Notes: generated from the sequence alone by a model not told the origin. Shown: positions 26,140 to 35,787, counted from the stretch's first letter. The stretch is DNA of 64,000 nucleotides from Pseudomonas sp. TTU2014-080ASC (GCF_001446935.1 NZ_LKKK01000002.1:620001-684000); one strand, 5' to 3'. A program made the numbers and translations.

Positions 26140-27387
26140 TTAACTCGGCAGGCAGCTCTCGCCGGCGAACAGCTCGGTGAGGGTTTCGCGGCGGCGCACT
26201 TCAAAGGCCTCGTCGCCATCCACCATCACCTCTGCCGCACGGCCGCGAGTGTTGTAGTTGGAACTCATGACAAAACCATAGGCGCCAGCCGAACGAACAG
26301 CCAGCAGGTCCGCTTCGGCCAGTACCAGATCACGGTCCTTGGCGAGGAAGTCACCGGTTTCGCAGATCGGGCCGACGATGTCATAACGGCGGGCTTCGCC
26401 GTCGCGCGGCTGTACCGCAGACACATCCATCCAGGCTTGATACAGCGCCGGACGGATCAGGTCGTTCATGGCTGCATCGACAATGGCGAAGTCTTTGTGC
26501 TCGGTGTGTTTGAGGTATTCGACGCGGGTCAGCAATACGCCGGCGTTGGCGACGATATAGCGGCCCGGCTCAAACACCAGCGCCAGATCACGACCATCCA
26601 GACGCTGGCGGATCGCCTGCACGTAATCGCCTGCAACCGGTGGTTGCTCATCGCGGTACTGCACGCCAAGGCCGCCACCGAGGTCCAGGTGCTTGATGGT
26701 GATGCCGCGCTCGGCCAGGCGGTCGATCAGAACCAGTAAGCGGTCCAGTGCGTCGAGGAATGGCGGCAGGGTCGTCAGTTGCGAGCCGATATGGCAGTCA
26801 ACACCGATGATGTTCAGGTTCGGCAGCTCGGCGGCGCGGGCGTATACGGCCTCGGCCTGCTCGATGTCGATGCCGAATTTGTTCTCTTTCAGCCCGGTGG
26901 AGATGTACGGGTGAGTACCGGCGTCCACGTCTGGGTTAACGCGCAGGGACACGGGGGCCTGCTTACCCATTTCGGCTGCAACCAGCTGCAGGCGCTCCAG
27001 CTCCTCACGGGACTCGACGTTAAAGCAGTGCACGCCCACTTCCAGCGCGCGGCGCATGTCGTCACGGCTCTTGCCCACACCGGAGAACACCACTTTGCCC
27101 GGATCGCCGCCGGCGCTGATGACGCGCTCCAGCTCACCACGGGAAACGATGTCGAAACCGGCACCCAGGCGCGCCAGTACATTCAGTACGCCGATGTTGG
27201 AGTTGGCTTTGACCGCAAAGCAGACCAAATGCGGCATGCCTTGCAGTGCATCGGTGTAACTGCGGTACTGCGCTTCGATGTGGGCGCGGGAATAAACGTA
27301 GGTGGGGGTGCCGAAACGCTGAGCAATCGCGGACAGGGCTACACCTTCCGCGAACAGTTCACCGTCGCGGTAGTTAAAAGCGTTCAT
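26140..27387 (-). CDS. lysA: Diaminopimelate decarboxylase
   Basis: This 415-residue PLP enzyme performs the last step of lysine synthesis. The Schiff-base lysine is K60 (FAVKANSN). The catalytic Cys lies in the [11 protein letters not shown] motif and the C-terminal SSNYNTRGR is present. It is encoded 9 bp after the small lipoprotein gene lptM and before dapF, as in other Pseudomonas. Confidence 0.97.
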   Translation of the reverse strand: MNAFNYRDGELFAEGVALSAIAQRFGTPTYVYSRAHIEAQYRSYTDALQGMPHLVCFAVKANSNIGVLNVLARLGAGFDIVSRGELERVISAGGDPGKVVFSGVGKSRDDMRRALEVGVHCFNVESREELERLQLVAAEMGKQAPVSLRVNPDVDAGTHPYISTGLKENKFGIDIEQAEAVYARAAELPNLNIIGVDCHIGSQLTTLPPFLDALDRLLVLIDRLAERGITIKHLDLGGGLGVQYRDEQPPVAGDYVQAIRQRLDGRDLALVFEPGRYIVANAGVLLTRVEYLKHTEHKDFAIVDAAMNDLIRPALYQAWMDVSAVQPRDGEARRYDIVGPICETGDFLAKDRDLVLAEADLLAVRSAGAYGFVMSSNYNTRGRAAEVMVDGDEAFEVRRRETLTELFAGESCLPS

Positions 27388-27396
27388 GAAAGGTCC

Positions 27397-27522
27397 TTAT
27401 TCGGCTTGCGCTTCAGCTGGTTTGCTTTCGTCAGGCAGGTACAGAGGACCTTTCTGGCCGCAACCTGCAAGCAGGGTGCTGACGGCAAGCATCGCGATAA
27501 AGGCTGTGAACAGGCGCTTCAT
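27397..27522 (-). CDS. lptM: Small lipoprotein LptM (LppL)
   Basis: This 41-residue protein has a lipoprotein signal and lipobox LLAGC (Cys 21), followed by GQKGPLYLP, the diagnostic motif of LptM/YifL (older name LppL). LptM assists maturation of the LptD-LptE complex of the LPS transport machine. AAGGA stands seven bases before the ATG. It is the first gene of the lysA-dapF operon. Confidence 0.93.
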   Translation of the reverse strand: MKRLFTAFIAMLAVSTLLAGCGQKGPLYLPDESKPAEAQAE

Positions 27523-27557
27523 GGTGAAATCCTTGAAAAAATGCGTAATTGCACCGG

Positions 27558-27586
27558 AGTATACCGAGCGCCAGACGCCTTGCCTA
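27558..27586 (-). promoter_or_regulatory. Putative lptM-lysA promoter
   Basis: On the minus strand a TATACT -10 box (27563-27558) is preceded by 17 bp and a 4/6 -35 box TAGGCA (27586-27581). One arm of a 10-bp inverted repeat (27568-27577) falls in the spacer and the other (27601-27610) lies just upstream of the -35, as an operator or cruciform would. Confidence 0.55.
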
Positions 27587-27610
27587 TTCGCCAGGCATCC
27601 CGTCTGGCGC
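27568..27610. repeat. 10-bp inverted repeat around the lptM -35 box
   Basis: Arms GCGCCAGACG (27568-27577) and CGTCTGGCGC (27601-27610) are perfect. The 23-base loop contains a smaller GCCT/AGGC repeat. No T-run follows on either side, so it does not look like a terminator. Confidence 0.6.
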
Positions 27611-27668
27611 GGCTTTGCCTGTATTGTTACAGGTCTGTTCAGGGTAACTCCGGGATTTGGGAGTCAGG

Positions 27669-28718
27669 ATGGAAGAGTCGGTCAACCTCAGCAGTTCGGT
27701 TTCGGTCGCGTATGTGCAGGGCCTGCTGGATTACCTTGCGCGGCAAGGGTTGGACATTGCTGAGCTGCTGGAGCAGGTGCGACTGAGTCCGCAGATCATC
27801 AGCCAGCGTGAGCGGCGCATTGCTGCCAGCACGTATCTGGACTTGGTCGAGCTGGGCGTAAAAGGTACTGCTGATGAGGACCTGGGGTTGCACATGGGGG
27901 AGGCGATCCGGCCTGGGCATTACGGTGTGCTTGGGTATCTGATTATGAGCTGTGCGACGCTGGCTGATGCGTTGCACCGTCAGGCGCGTTATGCCCGCTT
28001 GGTGGGCAGCTTGGGGCAGATTGATCTGGCCGATGAGCCGCCTCGAGAGGGCTGGGAGGCGCATGTCGTGCACAGCTGGCAGCCTTATCAGCCTCAGTTA
28101 CAGCGGCAGTTGAGCGAAGAAACGCTGGCGGGCTGGGTGACGTTCGGGCGCTGGATCAGCGGTATCGATGCGTCACCCAGTGAAGTGCGCTTTCAGCACA
28201 GCGCACCCGCTGATACCCGAGTACATGAGCGGATTTTTCGCTGCCCAGTTTTGTTTGATCAGGCGGATAACGCCTTGGTTTACCCCAAACGCTTGCTCGC
28301 CGTGCCTTTGGGGCAGGCCGATGCGCAAGTGCGCCTAATGCTGGATGCCTACGCAGAACGCTTGCTCAATCAGCTTCAGCAAGGTAACAGCGTACTGGAT
28401 CGCGCCCGCATGGAGCTGTCGCGCCTGTTGCCGGAGAACGGTGCAGATTTGCAGCAGGTGGCCGAACGCCTGGCCATGAGTCCGCGCACGCTGCAGCGTC
28501 GTCTGAGCGAGGCGGGCATGTCGTTCAATCAACTGGTTGAGGACACACGTCGGCAACTGGTACTGCATTACCTACGTGATCCGGCTCTGGATCTGGCTGA
28601 GATTGCGTTTCTAGTGGGGTTCAGTGAGCCGGGCTCTCTGGCCCGCGCCTTTCGTCGCTGGACTGGACAGGCTCCGGGGGAATATCGCCGTCAGCTGATG
28701 CCATCAGGGCATTTCTAA
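27669..28718 (+). CDS. AraC-family transcriptional regulator
   Basis: This protein of about 349 residues has an N-terminal Arabinose_bd domain (DUF4066-like; YLDLVELG, HMGEAIRPGHYGVLGYL) and a C-terminal AraC HTH with two helix-turn-helices (VAERLAMSPRTLQRRLSEAG and LAEIAFLVGFSEPGSLARAF). The ATG is taken at 27669, after a GGGAG-like site. Its target is unknown. It sits between lptM and cyaY, which are directly divergent in P. aeruginosa as I recall, so it may be an insertion; the gene shows no mobile-element remains. Confidence 0.88.
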   Translation: MEESVNLSSSVSVAYVQGLLDYLARQGLDIAELLEQVRLSPQIISQRERRIAASTYLDLVELGVKGTADEDLGLHMGEAIRPGHYGVLGYLIMSCATLADALHRQARYARLVGSLGQIDLADEPPREGWEAHVVHSWQPYQPQLQRQLSEETLAGWVTFGRWISGIDASPSEVRFQHSAPADTRVHERIFRCPVLFDQADNALVYPKRLLAVPLGQADAQVRLMLDAYAERLLNQLQQGNSVLDRARMELSRLLPENGADLQQVAERLAMSPRTLQRRLSEAGMSFNQLVEDTRRQLVLHYLRDPALDLAEIAFLVGFSEPGSLARAFRRWTGQAPGEYRRQLMPSGHF

Positions 28719-28949
28719 GATCTGCCTGCGTTTTTAAACAGGCTCGTGCGCGAGTCCGGCCAAAAGCTCATTTATGACCTGTAAGCTGCGTGTTCTCGTC
28801 TGTTCTTGTCTTACGCTGACTGCCTCGCCTACGTTTTTAAAAGTGCCCGCAAAAGGTGTTTATGTTTTGTGCCTTGCTTAACCGCTGACGGCAGGCTTTC
28901 ATAGCGCGATATTTGGTTTTGTCGTGCTGATTTTTTTGAGGTAGCCGTA

Positions 28950-29282
28950 ATGAGTTTGACTGAAGCCCGCTTTCACGATTTGGTCGATGCCACCCAGCAG
29001 GCGGTGGAAGATATTTTCGATGACAGCGATCTGGATCTGGATCTTGAAAACTCCGGCGGTATTTTGACTGTACGTTTTGAAAACGGCACACAACTGATTT
29101 TCAGCCGTCAGGCACCGCTGCGTCAGCTGTGGTTGGCGGCTCGCTCAGGCGGTTTCCACTTCGACTATGACGAGGAGTCCGAGCGCTGGATCTGCGACAG
29201 TAGCGATGAGGGCCTGGGCGAGATGCTGGCGCGTATTACCCTGGAGCAATCCGGTGATGAGCTCGACTTCGAGGACCTCTGA
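28950..29282 (+). CDS. cyaY: Frataxin homologue CyaY
   Basis: This 110-residue protein has the acidic first helix of frataxins (an EDIFDDSDLDLDLENSGG stretch) and the beta-sheet motif TVRFENGTQLIFSRQAPLRQ, ending in WICDSSDEGLGEML. CyaY binds iron and the IscS desulfurase and modulates Fe-S assembly. GAGG precedes the ATG. A DUF1289 gene overlaps its 3' end. Confidence 0.95.
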   Translation: MSLTEARFHDLVDATQQAVEDIFDDSDLDLDLENSGGILTVRFENGTQLIFSRQAPLRQLWLAARSGGFHFDYDEESERWICDSSDEGLGEMLARITLEQSGDELDFEDL

Positions 29283-29469
29283 GGTTGAGCCGGTAGGATC
29301 GCCTTGTCGGCGACGCTGCTGCTTGAGTGATGAGGATATTTGTCTGGGTTGCGGGCGTACGTTGCAGGAAATTTTGCAGTGGTCGACTCTAGACAGCGGC
29401 GGACGTGCTCAGGTACAGGCAGCAGCCGAGGAACGACGCAAAGCGATTGAACAGGCACATAACCGGTAG
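29257..29469 (+). CDS. DUF1289 small Cys-rich protein
   Basis: This is a short protein of the DUF1289 family with four cysteines in the pattern SPC-x3-CCLSDEDICLGCGRT, followed by the helix EILQWSTLD. Such proteins probably bind a metal ion; function unknown. The only plausible ATG (29257) lies 26 nt inside cyaY, with GGAG about ten bases before it, giving 70 residues. A non-ATG start near 29280 cannot be excluded. Confidence 0.75.
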   Translation: MSSTSRTSEVEPVGSPCRRRCCLSDEDICLGCGRTLQEILQWSTLDSGGRAQVQAAAEERRKAIEQAHNR

Positions 29470-29513
29470 GGTCTTGTTTATTTAAGTAGCTGTGGTAGGG
29501 TCGTTCCAAATTC

Positions 29514-29548
29514 TGCAAAAACCCCATCTTCGCGATGGGGTTTTTGCA
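29514..29548 (+). terminator. Strong intrinsic terminator after the DUF1289 gene
   Basis: A perfect 15-bp stem (TGCAAAAACCCCATC / GATGGGGTTTTTGCA) closes on a 5-base loop containing TTCG. The T-run forms part of the stem. It separates the cyaY-DUF1289 unit from rnk. Confidence 0.85.
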
Positions 29549-29584
29549 TTTATTGCGATCTATATAAGGAGATGTAATCACACC

Positions 29585-29995
29585 ATGAGCAGCGCACCTT
29601 CCATCACAATCACCCGCCTGGACTTGCAGCGTCTTGAGCAGATGCTGGACGACCTGGACGATTTCGGGCCCAGCGCCGAAGCGCTGCAGGCGGAACTTGA
29701 TCGCGCTGAAGTGGTTGGCCATGACGAAGTTCCGGCCGGTGTGGTTACCATGAACTCGCGTGTTCACTGCCGTGAAGAGAGCAGCGGCAAGGATTACAAC
29801 CTGACCCTGGTTTACCCGCACGAAGTGGGCCCGGAAGGCACTGTGTCTGTGCTGGCTCCGGTCGGTACGGCGTTGCTGGGGCTGAGCGTAGGCCAGGAGA
29901 TTGACTGGGCAACGCCGTCTGGCAAGGTCCTCAAGCTGCGCCTGCTGGCAGTTGAATATCAGCCAGAGGCTGCAGGCGAGTATTCCCGCAGCTGA
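29585..29995 (+). CDS. rnk: Nucleoside diphosphate kinase regulator Rnk
   Basis: This 136-residue protein of the Rnk/GreA-type family has a short coiled N-terminus (ITRLDLQRLEQMLDDLD) and an FKBP-like C-terminal domain (YPHEVGPEGTVSVLAPVGTALLGL...IDWATPSG). Rnk binds RNA polymerase in the secondary channel region and can suppress nucleoside diphosphate kinase defects. In Pseudomonas it has been linked to alginate control together with AlgQ and AlgR. The ATG at 29585 follows an AAGGAG site. Confidence 0.9.
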   Translation: MSSAPSITITRLDLQRLEQMLDDLDDFGPSAEALQAELDRAEVVGHDEVPAGVVTMNSRVHCREESSGKDYNLTLVYPHEVGPEGTVSVLAPVGTALLGLSVGQEIDWATPSGKVLKLRLLAVEYQPEAAGEYSRS

Positions 29996-30005
29996 TTGCT
30001 CGGCG

Positions 30006-32861
30006 CTAGGATTTCTCCAGCGCCAGGTTTAAGGCCGCCTCCAGGCGGCTTTTGTAGCGCAGATAATGCACGCTCTGCACCGGCCCCTCGCCATACAGCG
30101 CTGACAGATCAAGGTCGGTGATATAGCAGGGGTAGCGGGCGTTATCGCGGCGTTGGGCCAAGATGTGGCGGGCTACAGCGCTGAACAGTTCGCTGGTGTA
30201 TTCCAGTTCGGAAAACTCCCGGTGGTTGCAATACAGTGTGAGGTGCGCAGGCTTGCCATCCACCGCATCCACAATGGCTTGCACGTCATAAAACGGGTGA
30301 CTCAACGGCGCTGAAGGTGCCTGACGTAGCTCCAGGCGCTGCGCCCGCTGGGCGCCGTCCGGGAATATCCGGTAATACTGCACCTCCAATGTCTCCCCGG
30401 CCTCGCTGTTATCCAGTGGCAGCAGCGCATTGCGTCGGTACAGCAGGGAGTTCAGGAAGCGTTGCAGTGGTGTCAACAGGCTCTGCTCGTCACGGAACGG
30501 CAGCGACTGTTGCCACAGTGAGTTGTGCTCATCCAGCACGCTGAGTTTGGCCTGATCCCCCGCCTCGTTAAGCCGGTAAAACACCTGGATGCTGTTGGCG
30601 CGTCCGGCTGGAAGGATCAGTCCCAGGTCTTCTCCTTGTAATGCACCTCTGTCCAGGTTGAGCGTGCTGTACTCGCTCTGGCCTTCACTGAGGTAATCGG
30701 TCAGCGCTTGCAAGTCTTTCAGGCTGGAGTGGCTGACCTGGCCCGGTTTGATGCTGAGCAGGTGATACTGCTGCTTGATTTGCAGCAGGTAGCGCGTGAA
30801 TTGCTGGGTGCTGTAACTGTGCATGGCGTCGTGGAACAGTTCATCAACCCGCTCGGCAATCGCAGTGGCGCGGTTGCGACAAAAACACCTGACATTCAGT
30901 GTGGGCATCTGGCCGTCGGCTGGCAGGCTGTTGAGGTAGTCACGCAGGCATTCGAGCAGGGCATTGGGCCCGGAATAGCGGCTGACGTGCAGTTCGTTCC
31001 AACTGTTGAGCATGACTTGGTCGAGGGTCAGGATGAGGTTCTCCCGAACCCCCGAGTAGCTCAGGGCATCCGTGCGCTGAGTGGTCATGTGCACGTTCAT
31101 CTGGCTGAACTGTTTGAGCGGGTCAATCCCGACGTTAACCAGTAACAGGACTTCGACCGGCTCGCTGGGGCGTAAGAGTGCGTTCTCGTCCGCAGGTGGC
31201 AGTGGCAGAGGAACGGTTTGCTGCAGGCTGAGGATCAGGTTCGACAGCTCGTAGTCGGTCAAGTCGCTGCTGCCGGGATGCAGTGACAGTCGGGTGCTGG
31301 CATCGATCACGCCGTTGCGATGGCACCAGGCAAGTAGCTCGGTCAGTTCGCGGCAGCGGCGCAGCGGAGCAAAGTTTTCCAGATCACGGGCACCCAGACT
31401 ACCGCTGTAAAAGGCCCAGGTGGTGTCTTTGGGGGATTCCGGGCTGGGAATCTGGGCCAGCGTCAGGGTGTCTTCGCCAAGATCCGGGGCGATGCCTGGG
31501 TTAATAAATTCAACTTTGCCGGACTTGCGTTCGAAGGCGGCATACAGCCTGCGTCCGAGAATCCCCATATCGCGTGCGCTGATGCTGTTATTCAGACGCT
31601 GGGTGCGGGCGAACTGGGACAGAAAGCGGTAGCTGTAATTCAGCTCGTTCACCAGCATGCGACGCTCACTGCTGACCTGTCGTAGCTTCCACTGGCTGCG
31701 GCTGTCGAGCATGGCCAGCTGGCGGTTATCCCAGCCCCATTCGAGGGTGAGGCGCTCCAGTAGCAGGCGTTGCCAGCTTTTGTGCGAGCTGCGTGGCGGG
31801 CGGCTGAGTTTTTTGTCCACCTTCAGGTACAAGCAGCGGCGCACCAGCTCAAGGCGCTCATGCTCGCCGCGGGCTTTGAGGTATTCCTCCAGACGCCGGT
31901 AGATCACTACGTAAGGGTCCAGCTCATCAATGTTCAGTTGGTTGCTGAAGACCGCCTGCTTGAAGCGCAGTGACAGGCATTCGACGTTCGGTTGCTCGCT
32001 GGCATAGACCTCAGTCAGAAGCAGCTTGAGCACGGATTTATAGGGTGACTCAATGCCTTTGAACAGCTGCCACATGCCCGCGCCGATGAACTCTTCAGGC
32101 GGGATATGGGACAGGTTGCCAAGGTCGAGCACATCCTCGGCCCGGATAAACCGCTTAGCCAGCAAGGTTTCGGTGTAATGCTCGTAGCGATGTTCTTCGT
32201 AGGCGGGCACCAACCACCACAGTGGTGTGCGGCCCCCTAGCCAGATGGCGGTGCGGTAAAACTCATCCAGCAGCAGATAATGCTGGGTTGTGCCGCAGTC
32301 GTCCGAGGTCAGCTGTGTGTCGCGTATGCCTTGGGTGAAGCGCTTGGGGTCGATCAGAAAGAAATGCGCTTCCGCGCCCAGCGTAGCGGCCCAGCCTTCA
32401 AGGAGGTCGCATTTCTTACGCAGTTCACGCAGTTGCTGCTCATTCAGGTCGCTGGCGTGGCACAGCCACAGGTCCATATCGCTCTGTTCAGCCTGGGCCA
32501 CGGTTCCCAAGCTGCCCATCAGAAACAGGCCATGAATCGGCAGCATCTGGTGGCCGCGGTAGGGTTTGTAGGAAAAGGAACGGCTGAATCGCTGTGCTTC
32601 GGCGAGCAAGTCATCATCCGGCTCAAAATGGCTGAGCCCAGCGGGAGTCAGGCTTGAGACATAACCAGGCAATAGCGGGTGATTAACGTGGAACAGCAGC
32701 GGTAGCAGTTTGAGCACCAACTGCTGGCGTGTGGAGAGTGCCTGTATGGCTCGTCCCAGTCGGCCTTGATTGACCTTTAAAAAGCGCGCGCGTAACTGCG
32801 TCAGCACTTTACGATCAATGCCGTCTTCGATGTCCGGGCGTATTTCGTCCATACGTCTCAT
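30006..32861 (-). CDS. cyaA: Class I adenylate cyclase
   Basis: This 951-residue enzyme makes cAMP from ATP and would supply the CRP-like regulator Vfr. The N-terminal half is the class I catalytic domain, with the GSLGTVAQAEQSDMDLWLCH nucleotidyltransferase motif (metal-binding acidic pair near 124-126). The C-terminal half is the regulatory domain. Length is close to the P. aeruginosa enzyme. The first ATG is used; another lies three codons later. It converges on rnk with a 10-bp gap. Confidence 0.95.
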   Translation of the reverse strand: MRRMDEIRPDIEDGIDRKVLTQLRARFLKVNQGRLGRAIQALSTRQQLVLKLLPLLFHVNHPLLPGYVSSLTPAGLSHFEPDDDLLAEAQRFSRSFSYKPYRGHQMLPIHGLFLMGSLGTVAQAEQSDMDLWLCHASDLNEQQLRELRKKCDLLEGWAATLGAEAHFFLIDPKRFTQGIRDTQLTSDDCGTTQHYLLLDEFYRTAIWLGGRTPLWWLVPAYEEHRYEHYTETLLAKRFIRAEDVLDLGNLSHIPPEEFIGAGMWQLFKGIESPYKSVLKLLLTEVYASEQPNVECLSLRFKQAVFSNQLNIDELDPYVVIYRRLEEYLKARGEHERLELVRRCLYLKVDKKLSRPPRSSHKSWQRLLLERLTLEWGWDNRQLAMLDSRSQWKLRQVSSERRMLVNELNYSYRFLSQFARTQRLNNSISARDMGILGRRLYAAFERKSGKVEFINPGIAPDLGEDTLTLAQIPSPESPKDTTWAFYSGSLGARDLENFAPLRRCRELTELLAWCHRNGVIDASTRLSLHPGSSDLTDYELSNLILSLQQTVPLPLPPADENALLRPSEPVEVLLLVNVGIDPLKQFSQMNVHMTTQRTDALSYSGVRENLILTLDQVMLNSWNELHVSRYSGPNALLECLRDYLNSLPADGQMPTLNVRCFCRNRATAIAERVDELFHDAMHSYSTQQFTRYLLQIKQQYHLLSIKPGQVSHSSLKDLQALTDYLSEGQSEYSTLNLDRGALQGEDLGLILPAGRANSIQVFYRLNEAGDQAKLSVLDEHNSLWQQSLPFRDEQSLLTPLQRFLNSLLYRRNALLPLDNSEAGETLEVQYYRIFPDGAQRAQRLELRQAPSAPLSHPFYDVQAIVDAVDGKPAHLTLYCNHREFSELEYTSELFSAVARHILAQRRDNARYPCYITDLDLSALYGEGPVQSVHYLRYKSRLEAALNLALEKS

Positions 32862-32914
32862 TATTTGAGCTCTGCTCGACTACTGAATTCCAGGCAGGTA
32901 CTTCTGTTGTTTCT

Positions 32915-32966
32915 GCCGGATCGTGTGTCCGGCTTGGTCCCGAATGCCGGGCGGTCGGCATTCGGG
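32915..32966. terminator. Two tandem hairpins upstream of cyaA, no T-tract
   Basis: Between the TIGR02647 gene and cyaA lie a GCCGGA/TCCGGC hairpin (6 bp) and a perfect 10-bp hairpin CCCGAATGCC/GGCATTCGGG (32939-32966). Neither is followed by a T-run, so termination or attenuation is only possible, not shown. Confidence 0.35.
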
Positions 32967-32978
32967 GGCGGTTATGCA

Positions 32979-33224
32979 TCAGGCGCTGGCGGTGACCTTA
33001 AGAATGGTTAAAAGGCCTTGCGCGTGTTCTGCAGCGTCGAGGCCAAGGCTGGTCAGGTAGCCACCGTCGGGCTGACTGATCAGGCCTTTGTCATGCAGGC
33101 GTTGAGCTGCGGCAATTGCTGTTGCTGCGGCGGTGTGGTGAACCTTGATGCCTTCCTGTGTGCTGTCGAGGTTGAACAGGGCAAGAATTTCCAGTTCGGC
33201 AACCAAATCGGGGGTAAAGGCCAT
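32979..33224 (-). CDS. TIGR02647 family small protein
   Basis: This 81-residue protein matches the TIGR02647 family (TPDLVAELEILALFNLDSTQEGIKVHH...AQRLHDKGLISQPDGGYLT), a helical cytoplasmic protein typical of Pseudomonas and relatives. The function is unknown. GGAG lies five bases before the ATG. It stands next to cyaA on the same strand with a hairpin-rich gap between. Confidence 0.85.
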   Translation of the reverse strand: MAFTPDLVAELEILALFNLDSTQEGIKVHHTAAATAIAAAQRLHDKGLISQPDGGYLTSLGLDAAEHAQGLLTILKVTASA

Positions 33225-33368
33225 ATGAACTCCAACTTATAAGTAAGTGAGCTGCGTTTGCCTGGCACTGCCGTGCGCGGTGCATGCTGGCAGTGTAGGG
33301 CACCTGACACTTTGTTGCCCCCTGATGCTGCCAGAAGTTTTCAAGATGCGGGGAAATATCCTGCGCGA

Positions 33369-33638
33369 CTATTCGCCCTGCTCAGGTAATTGGGGCAATG
33401 CGCGCAGCCCTTGCTCGTAGCGGGCCAGATCAAAGGCGCGGTCGGCAGCCAACATCTGCTCGATTTCATCGGCCAACACCAAGGCCATCATTTCGATGAT
33501 TTCTTCGCGCTCAATGCCGACCAGCGTCAGCTTGTTCATAACCGCCTGAACAAACGGCGGGTCGCCTGCTTCAAGTTGGTTCTCGATCGCCTGGCTCAGG
33601 GTGTCCTGGGCAAAGTCTTCGTCTTCCTGTTCGCTCAT
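33369..33638 (-). CDS. Conserved small acidic protein of unknown function
   Basis: The start at ATG 33638 gives an 89-residue, mainly helical, acidic protein (MSEQEDEDFAQDTLSQAIEN...). It has no signal peptide or membrane segment and is probably cytoplasmic. I do not recognise a named family. It is 17 bp downstream of a GNAT gene and likely co-transcribed with argH and the GNAT gene. Confidence 0.7.
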   Translation of the reverse strand: MSEQEDEDFAQDTLSQAIENQLEAGDPPFVQAVMNKLTLVGIEREEIIEMMALVLADEIEQMLAADRAFDLARYEQGLRALPQLPEQGE

Positions 33639-33655
33639 ATCTGCTCCGTTGGCAT

Positions 33656-34135
33656 TTAGCCCTGTGCAAAGTCTTGCAGGGCCTGACCGGTTAGGCGGTA
33701 AGTAGTCCACTCATCCTGCGGGCGAGCGCCGAACGATTCGTAAAACTCAATGGCGGGCGTGTTCCAGTCCAGCACGGACCATTCAAAGCGGCCACAGCCT
33801 TTGCTGACGGCAATTTGCGCCAGATGACGCAGCAACGCTTTGCCTGCTCCAGCGCCACGGCTTTGCGGGCTGACGTAAAGGTCTTCCAGATACAGGCCGT
33901 GTTTGCCCAGCCAGGTGGAGTAGTTGAAGAAGTAAACCGCGTAGCCAATCGGCTGGCCTTCATGTTCACAGATCAAGGCGTGAGCTGTGCTGCCTTCGGC
34001 GAACAGGCTGGATTCAATACCGGCTACATCGGTTTTCACCTCATGCTCGGCTTTTTCGTAAATCGCCAGTTCGGTAATGAAGCGGAGGATGAGTGCGGCG
34101 TCAGCACGGGTAGCAGGGCGGATGTGCAGGGACAT
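33656..34135 (-). CDS. GNAT family N-acetyltransferase
   Basis: This 159-residue protein begins MSLHIRPATRADAALIL and carries the acetyl-CoA motif YLEDLYVSPQSRGAGAGKALL followed by WSVLDWNTPAIEFYESFGA, like spermine/spermidine-type or diamine acetyltransferases. The substrate is unknown. The start is set at ATG 34135 with GGAG five bases before it. It follows argH by 48 bp on the same strand. Confidence 0.88.
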   Translation of the reverse strand: MSLHIRPATRADAALILRFITELAIYEKAEHEVKTDVAGIESSLFAEGSTAHALICEHEGQPIGYAVYFFNYSTWLGKHGLYLEDLYVSPQSRGAGAGKALLRHLAQIAVSKGCGRFEWSVLDWNTPAIEFYESFGARPQDEWTTYRLTGQALQDFAQG

Positions 34136-34183
34136 AAGGTCTCCAGTGGAGCGTGGCCGGGTGACCACGCTCGGATCGCTTAA

Positions 34184-35578
34184 TTAGCGGCTTGTCAGCA
34201 GTTCACGGCCACGTACAACGGCTTTGCGCACCTGATTCGGTGCGGTGCCGCCGATGTGGTCGCGGGCGTTGACTGATCCTTCCAGCGTCAGCACGGCGAA
34301 TACGTCCTGCTCGATCTGATCACTGAACTGGCGCAGTTCGTCCAAGCTCATTTCGGCCAGGTCTTTGCCAGTGTCGACACCATATTTCACCGCGTGGCCG
34401 ACGATTTCGTGGCAGTCACGGAACGGCAGGCCTTTGCGCACCAGGTAATCCGCCAGGTCGGTGGCGGTGGAGAAGCCGCGCAGGGCCGCTTCACGCATGA
34501 TGGCGTGTTTCGGTTTGATGGCCGGAACCATGTCGGCAAAGGCGCGCAGGCTGTCGCGCAGGGTGTCGGCGGCATCGAACAGCGGCTCTTTGTCTTCCTG
34601 GTTGTCCTTGTTGTAGGCCAGCGGCTGGCCTTTCATCAGGGTCAGCAGGCCGGTCAGTGCGCCGAATACGCGACCAGTCTTGCCGCGAACCAGCTCCGGT
34701 ACGTCCGGGTTCTTCTTCTGCGGCATGATCGAGGAGCCGGTGCAGAAACGGTCTGGCAGGTCGATGAACTGGAACTGGGCGCTGGTCCACAGCACCAGTT
34801 CTTCGGAGAAGCGCGACAGGTGCATCATCGCCACAGAAGCAGCGGCACAGAATTCAATGGCGAAATCGCGATCTGAAACGCCGTCCAGCGAGTTACCGCC
34901 GACTTGCTCGAAGCCCAGCAGCTCTGCTGTGATTTCACGCTGAATCGGGTAGGTGGTACCGGCCAGCGCGGCAGAGCCCAGTGGCATGCGGTTGGTGCGT
35001 TTGCGGCAGTCAACCAGACGCTCATAGTCGCGGCTGAGCATTTCGAACCAAGCCAGCAGATGGTGGCCAAAGGTTACCGGTTGAGCGGTTTGCAGGTGCG
35101 TGAAGCCCGGCATGATGGTGTCGGCTTCGCGTTCGGCCAGGTCCAGCAGGCCCTGTTGCAGGCGGGTGATCTCGGCCAGAATCAGGTCGATCTCATCACG
35201 CAGCCACAGGCGGATGTCGGTCGCGACCTGGTCATTACGGGAGCGGCCGGTGTGCAGTTTTTTGCCGGTGATGCCGATGCGGTCGGTCAGGCGTGCTTCG
35301 ATATTCATGTGCACGTCTTCCAGATCAACGCGCCACTCAAATTGGCCGGCTTCGATTTCGCTCTGGATGGTTTTCAGCCCATCGATGATGGTGTCGCGCT
35401 CGCTGTCGGTCAGTACGCCGACTTTGGCCAGCATAGTGGCGTGGGCGATGGAGCCCATGATGTCGTGGCGGTACAGGCGCTTGTCGAACTCGACGGAAGC
35501 GGTGAAGCGGGCCACAAAGGCATCGACGGGTTCGCTGAAGCGTCCGCCCCAGGATTGATTGGTTTTTTCAGTGCTCAT
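34184..35578 (-). CDS. argH: Argininosuccinate lyase
   Basis: This 464-residue enzyme performs the last step of arginine synthesis, splitting argininosuccinate to arginine and fumarate. It carries the signature [12 protein letters not shown] and conserved [13 protein letters not shown] and [16 protein letters not shown] stretches. The length fits. It is divergent from fimS-algR, the conserved arrangement in Pseudomonas. Confidence 0.97.
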   Translation of the reverse strand: MSTEKTNQSWGGRFSEPVDAFVARFTASVEFDKRLYRHDIMGSIAHATMLAKVGVLTDSERDTIIDGLKTIQSEIEAGQFEWRVDLEDVHMNIEARLTDRIGITGKKLHTGRSRNDQVATDIRLWLRDEIDLILAEITRLQQGLLDLAEREADTIMPGFTHLQTAQPVTFGHHLLAWFEMLSRDYERLVDCRKRTNRMPLGSAALAGTTYPIQREITAELLGFEQVGGNSLDGVSDRDFAIEFCAAASVAMMHLSRFSEELVLWTSAQFQFIDLPDRFCTGSSIMPQKKNPDVPELVRGKTGRVFGALTGLLTLMKGQPLAYNKDNQEDKEPLFDAADTLRDSLRAFADMVPAIKPKHAIMREAALRGFSTATDLADYLVRKGLPFRDCHEIVGHAVKYGVDTGKDLAEMSLDELRQFSDQIEQDVFAVLTLEGSVNARDHIGGTAPNQVRKAVVRGRELLTSR

Positions 35579-35787
35579 GGGTTTCGCTCGGCTGGTGCGC
35601 TAAAACGGGCTGGCCGCATTCCGCGACCGGCAGACAAAAAAGTGTGCCGATAATAACAGGCTGGCCAGTAAATTCGCCCTGCACATTACGTGCGGTCGGC
35701 GTCTGCAGCATTGAAAGGGCTGAATTCAGCCACTTTGTGGGCTTTTCACGCAGAACCTTAAAGGCATCACAGTTTAAGGAGGGCAAA

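Noticed and set aside
29492..29584. Upstream extension of rnk
   Set aside because: It reads through the terminator hairpin; the family start and ribosome-binding site are at 29585.
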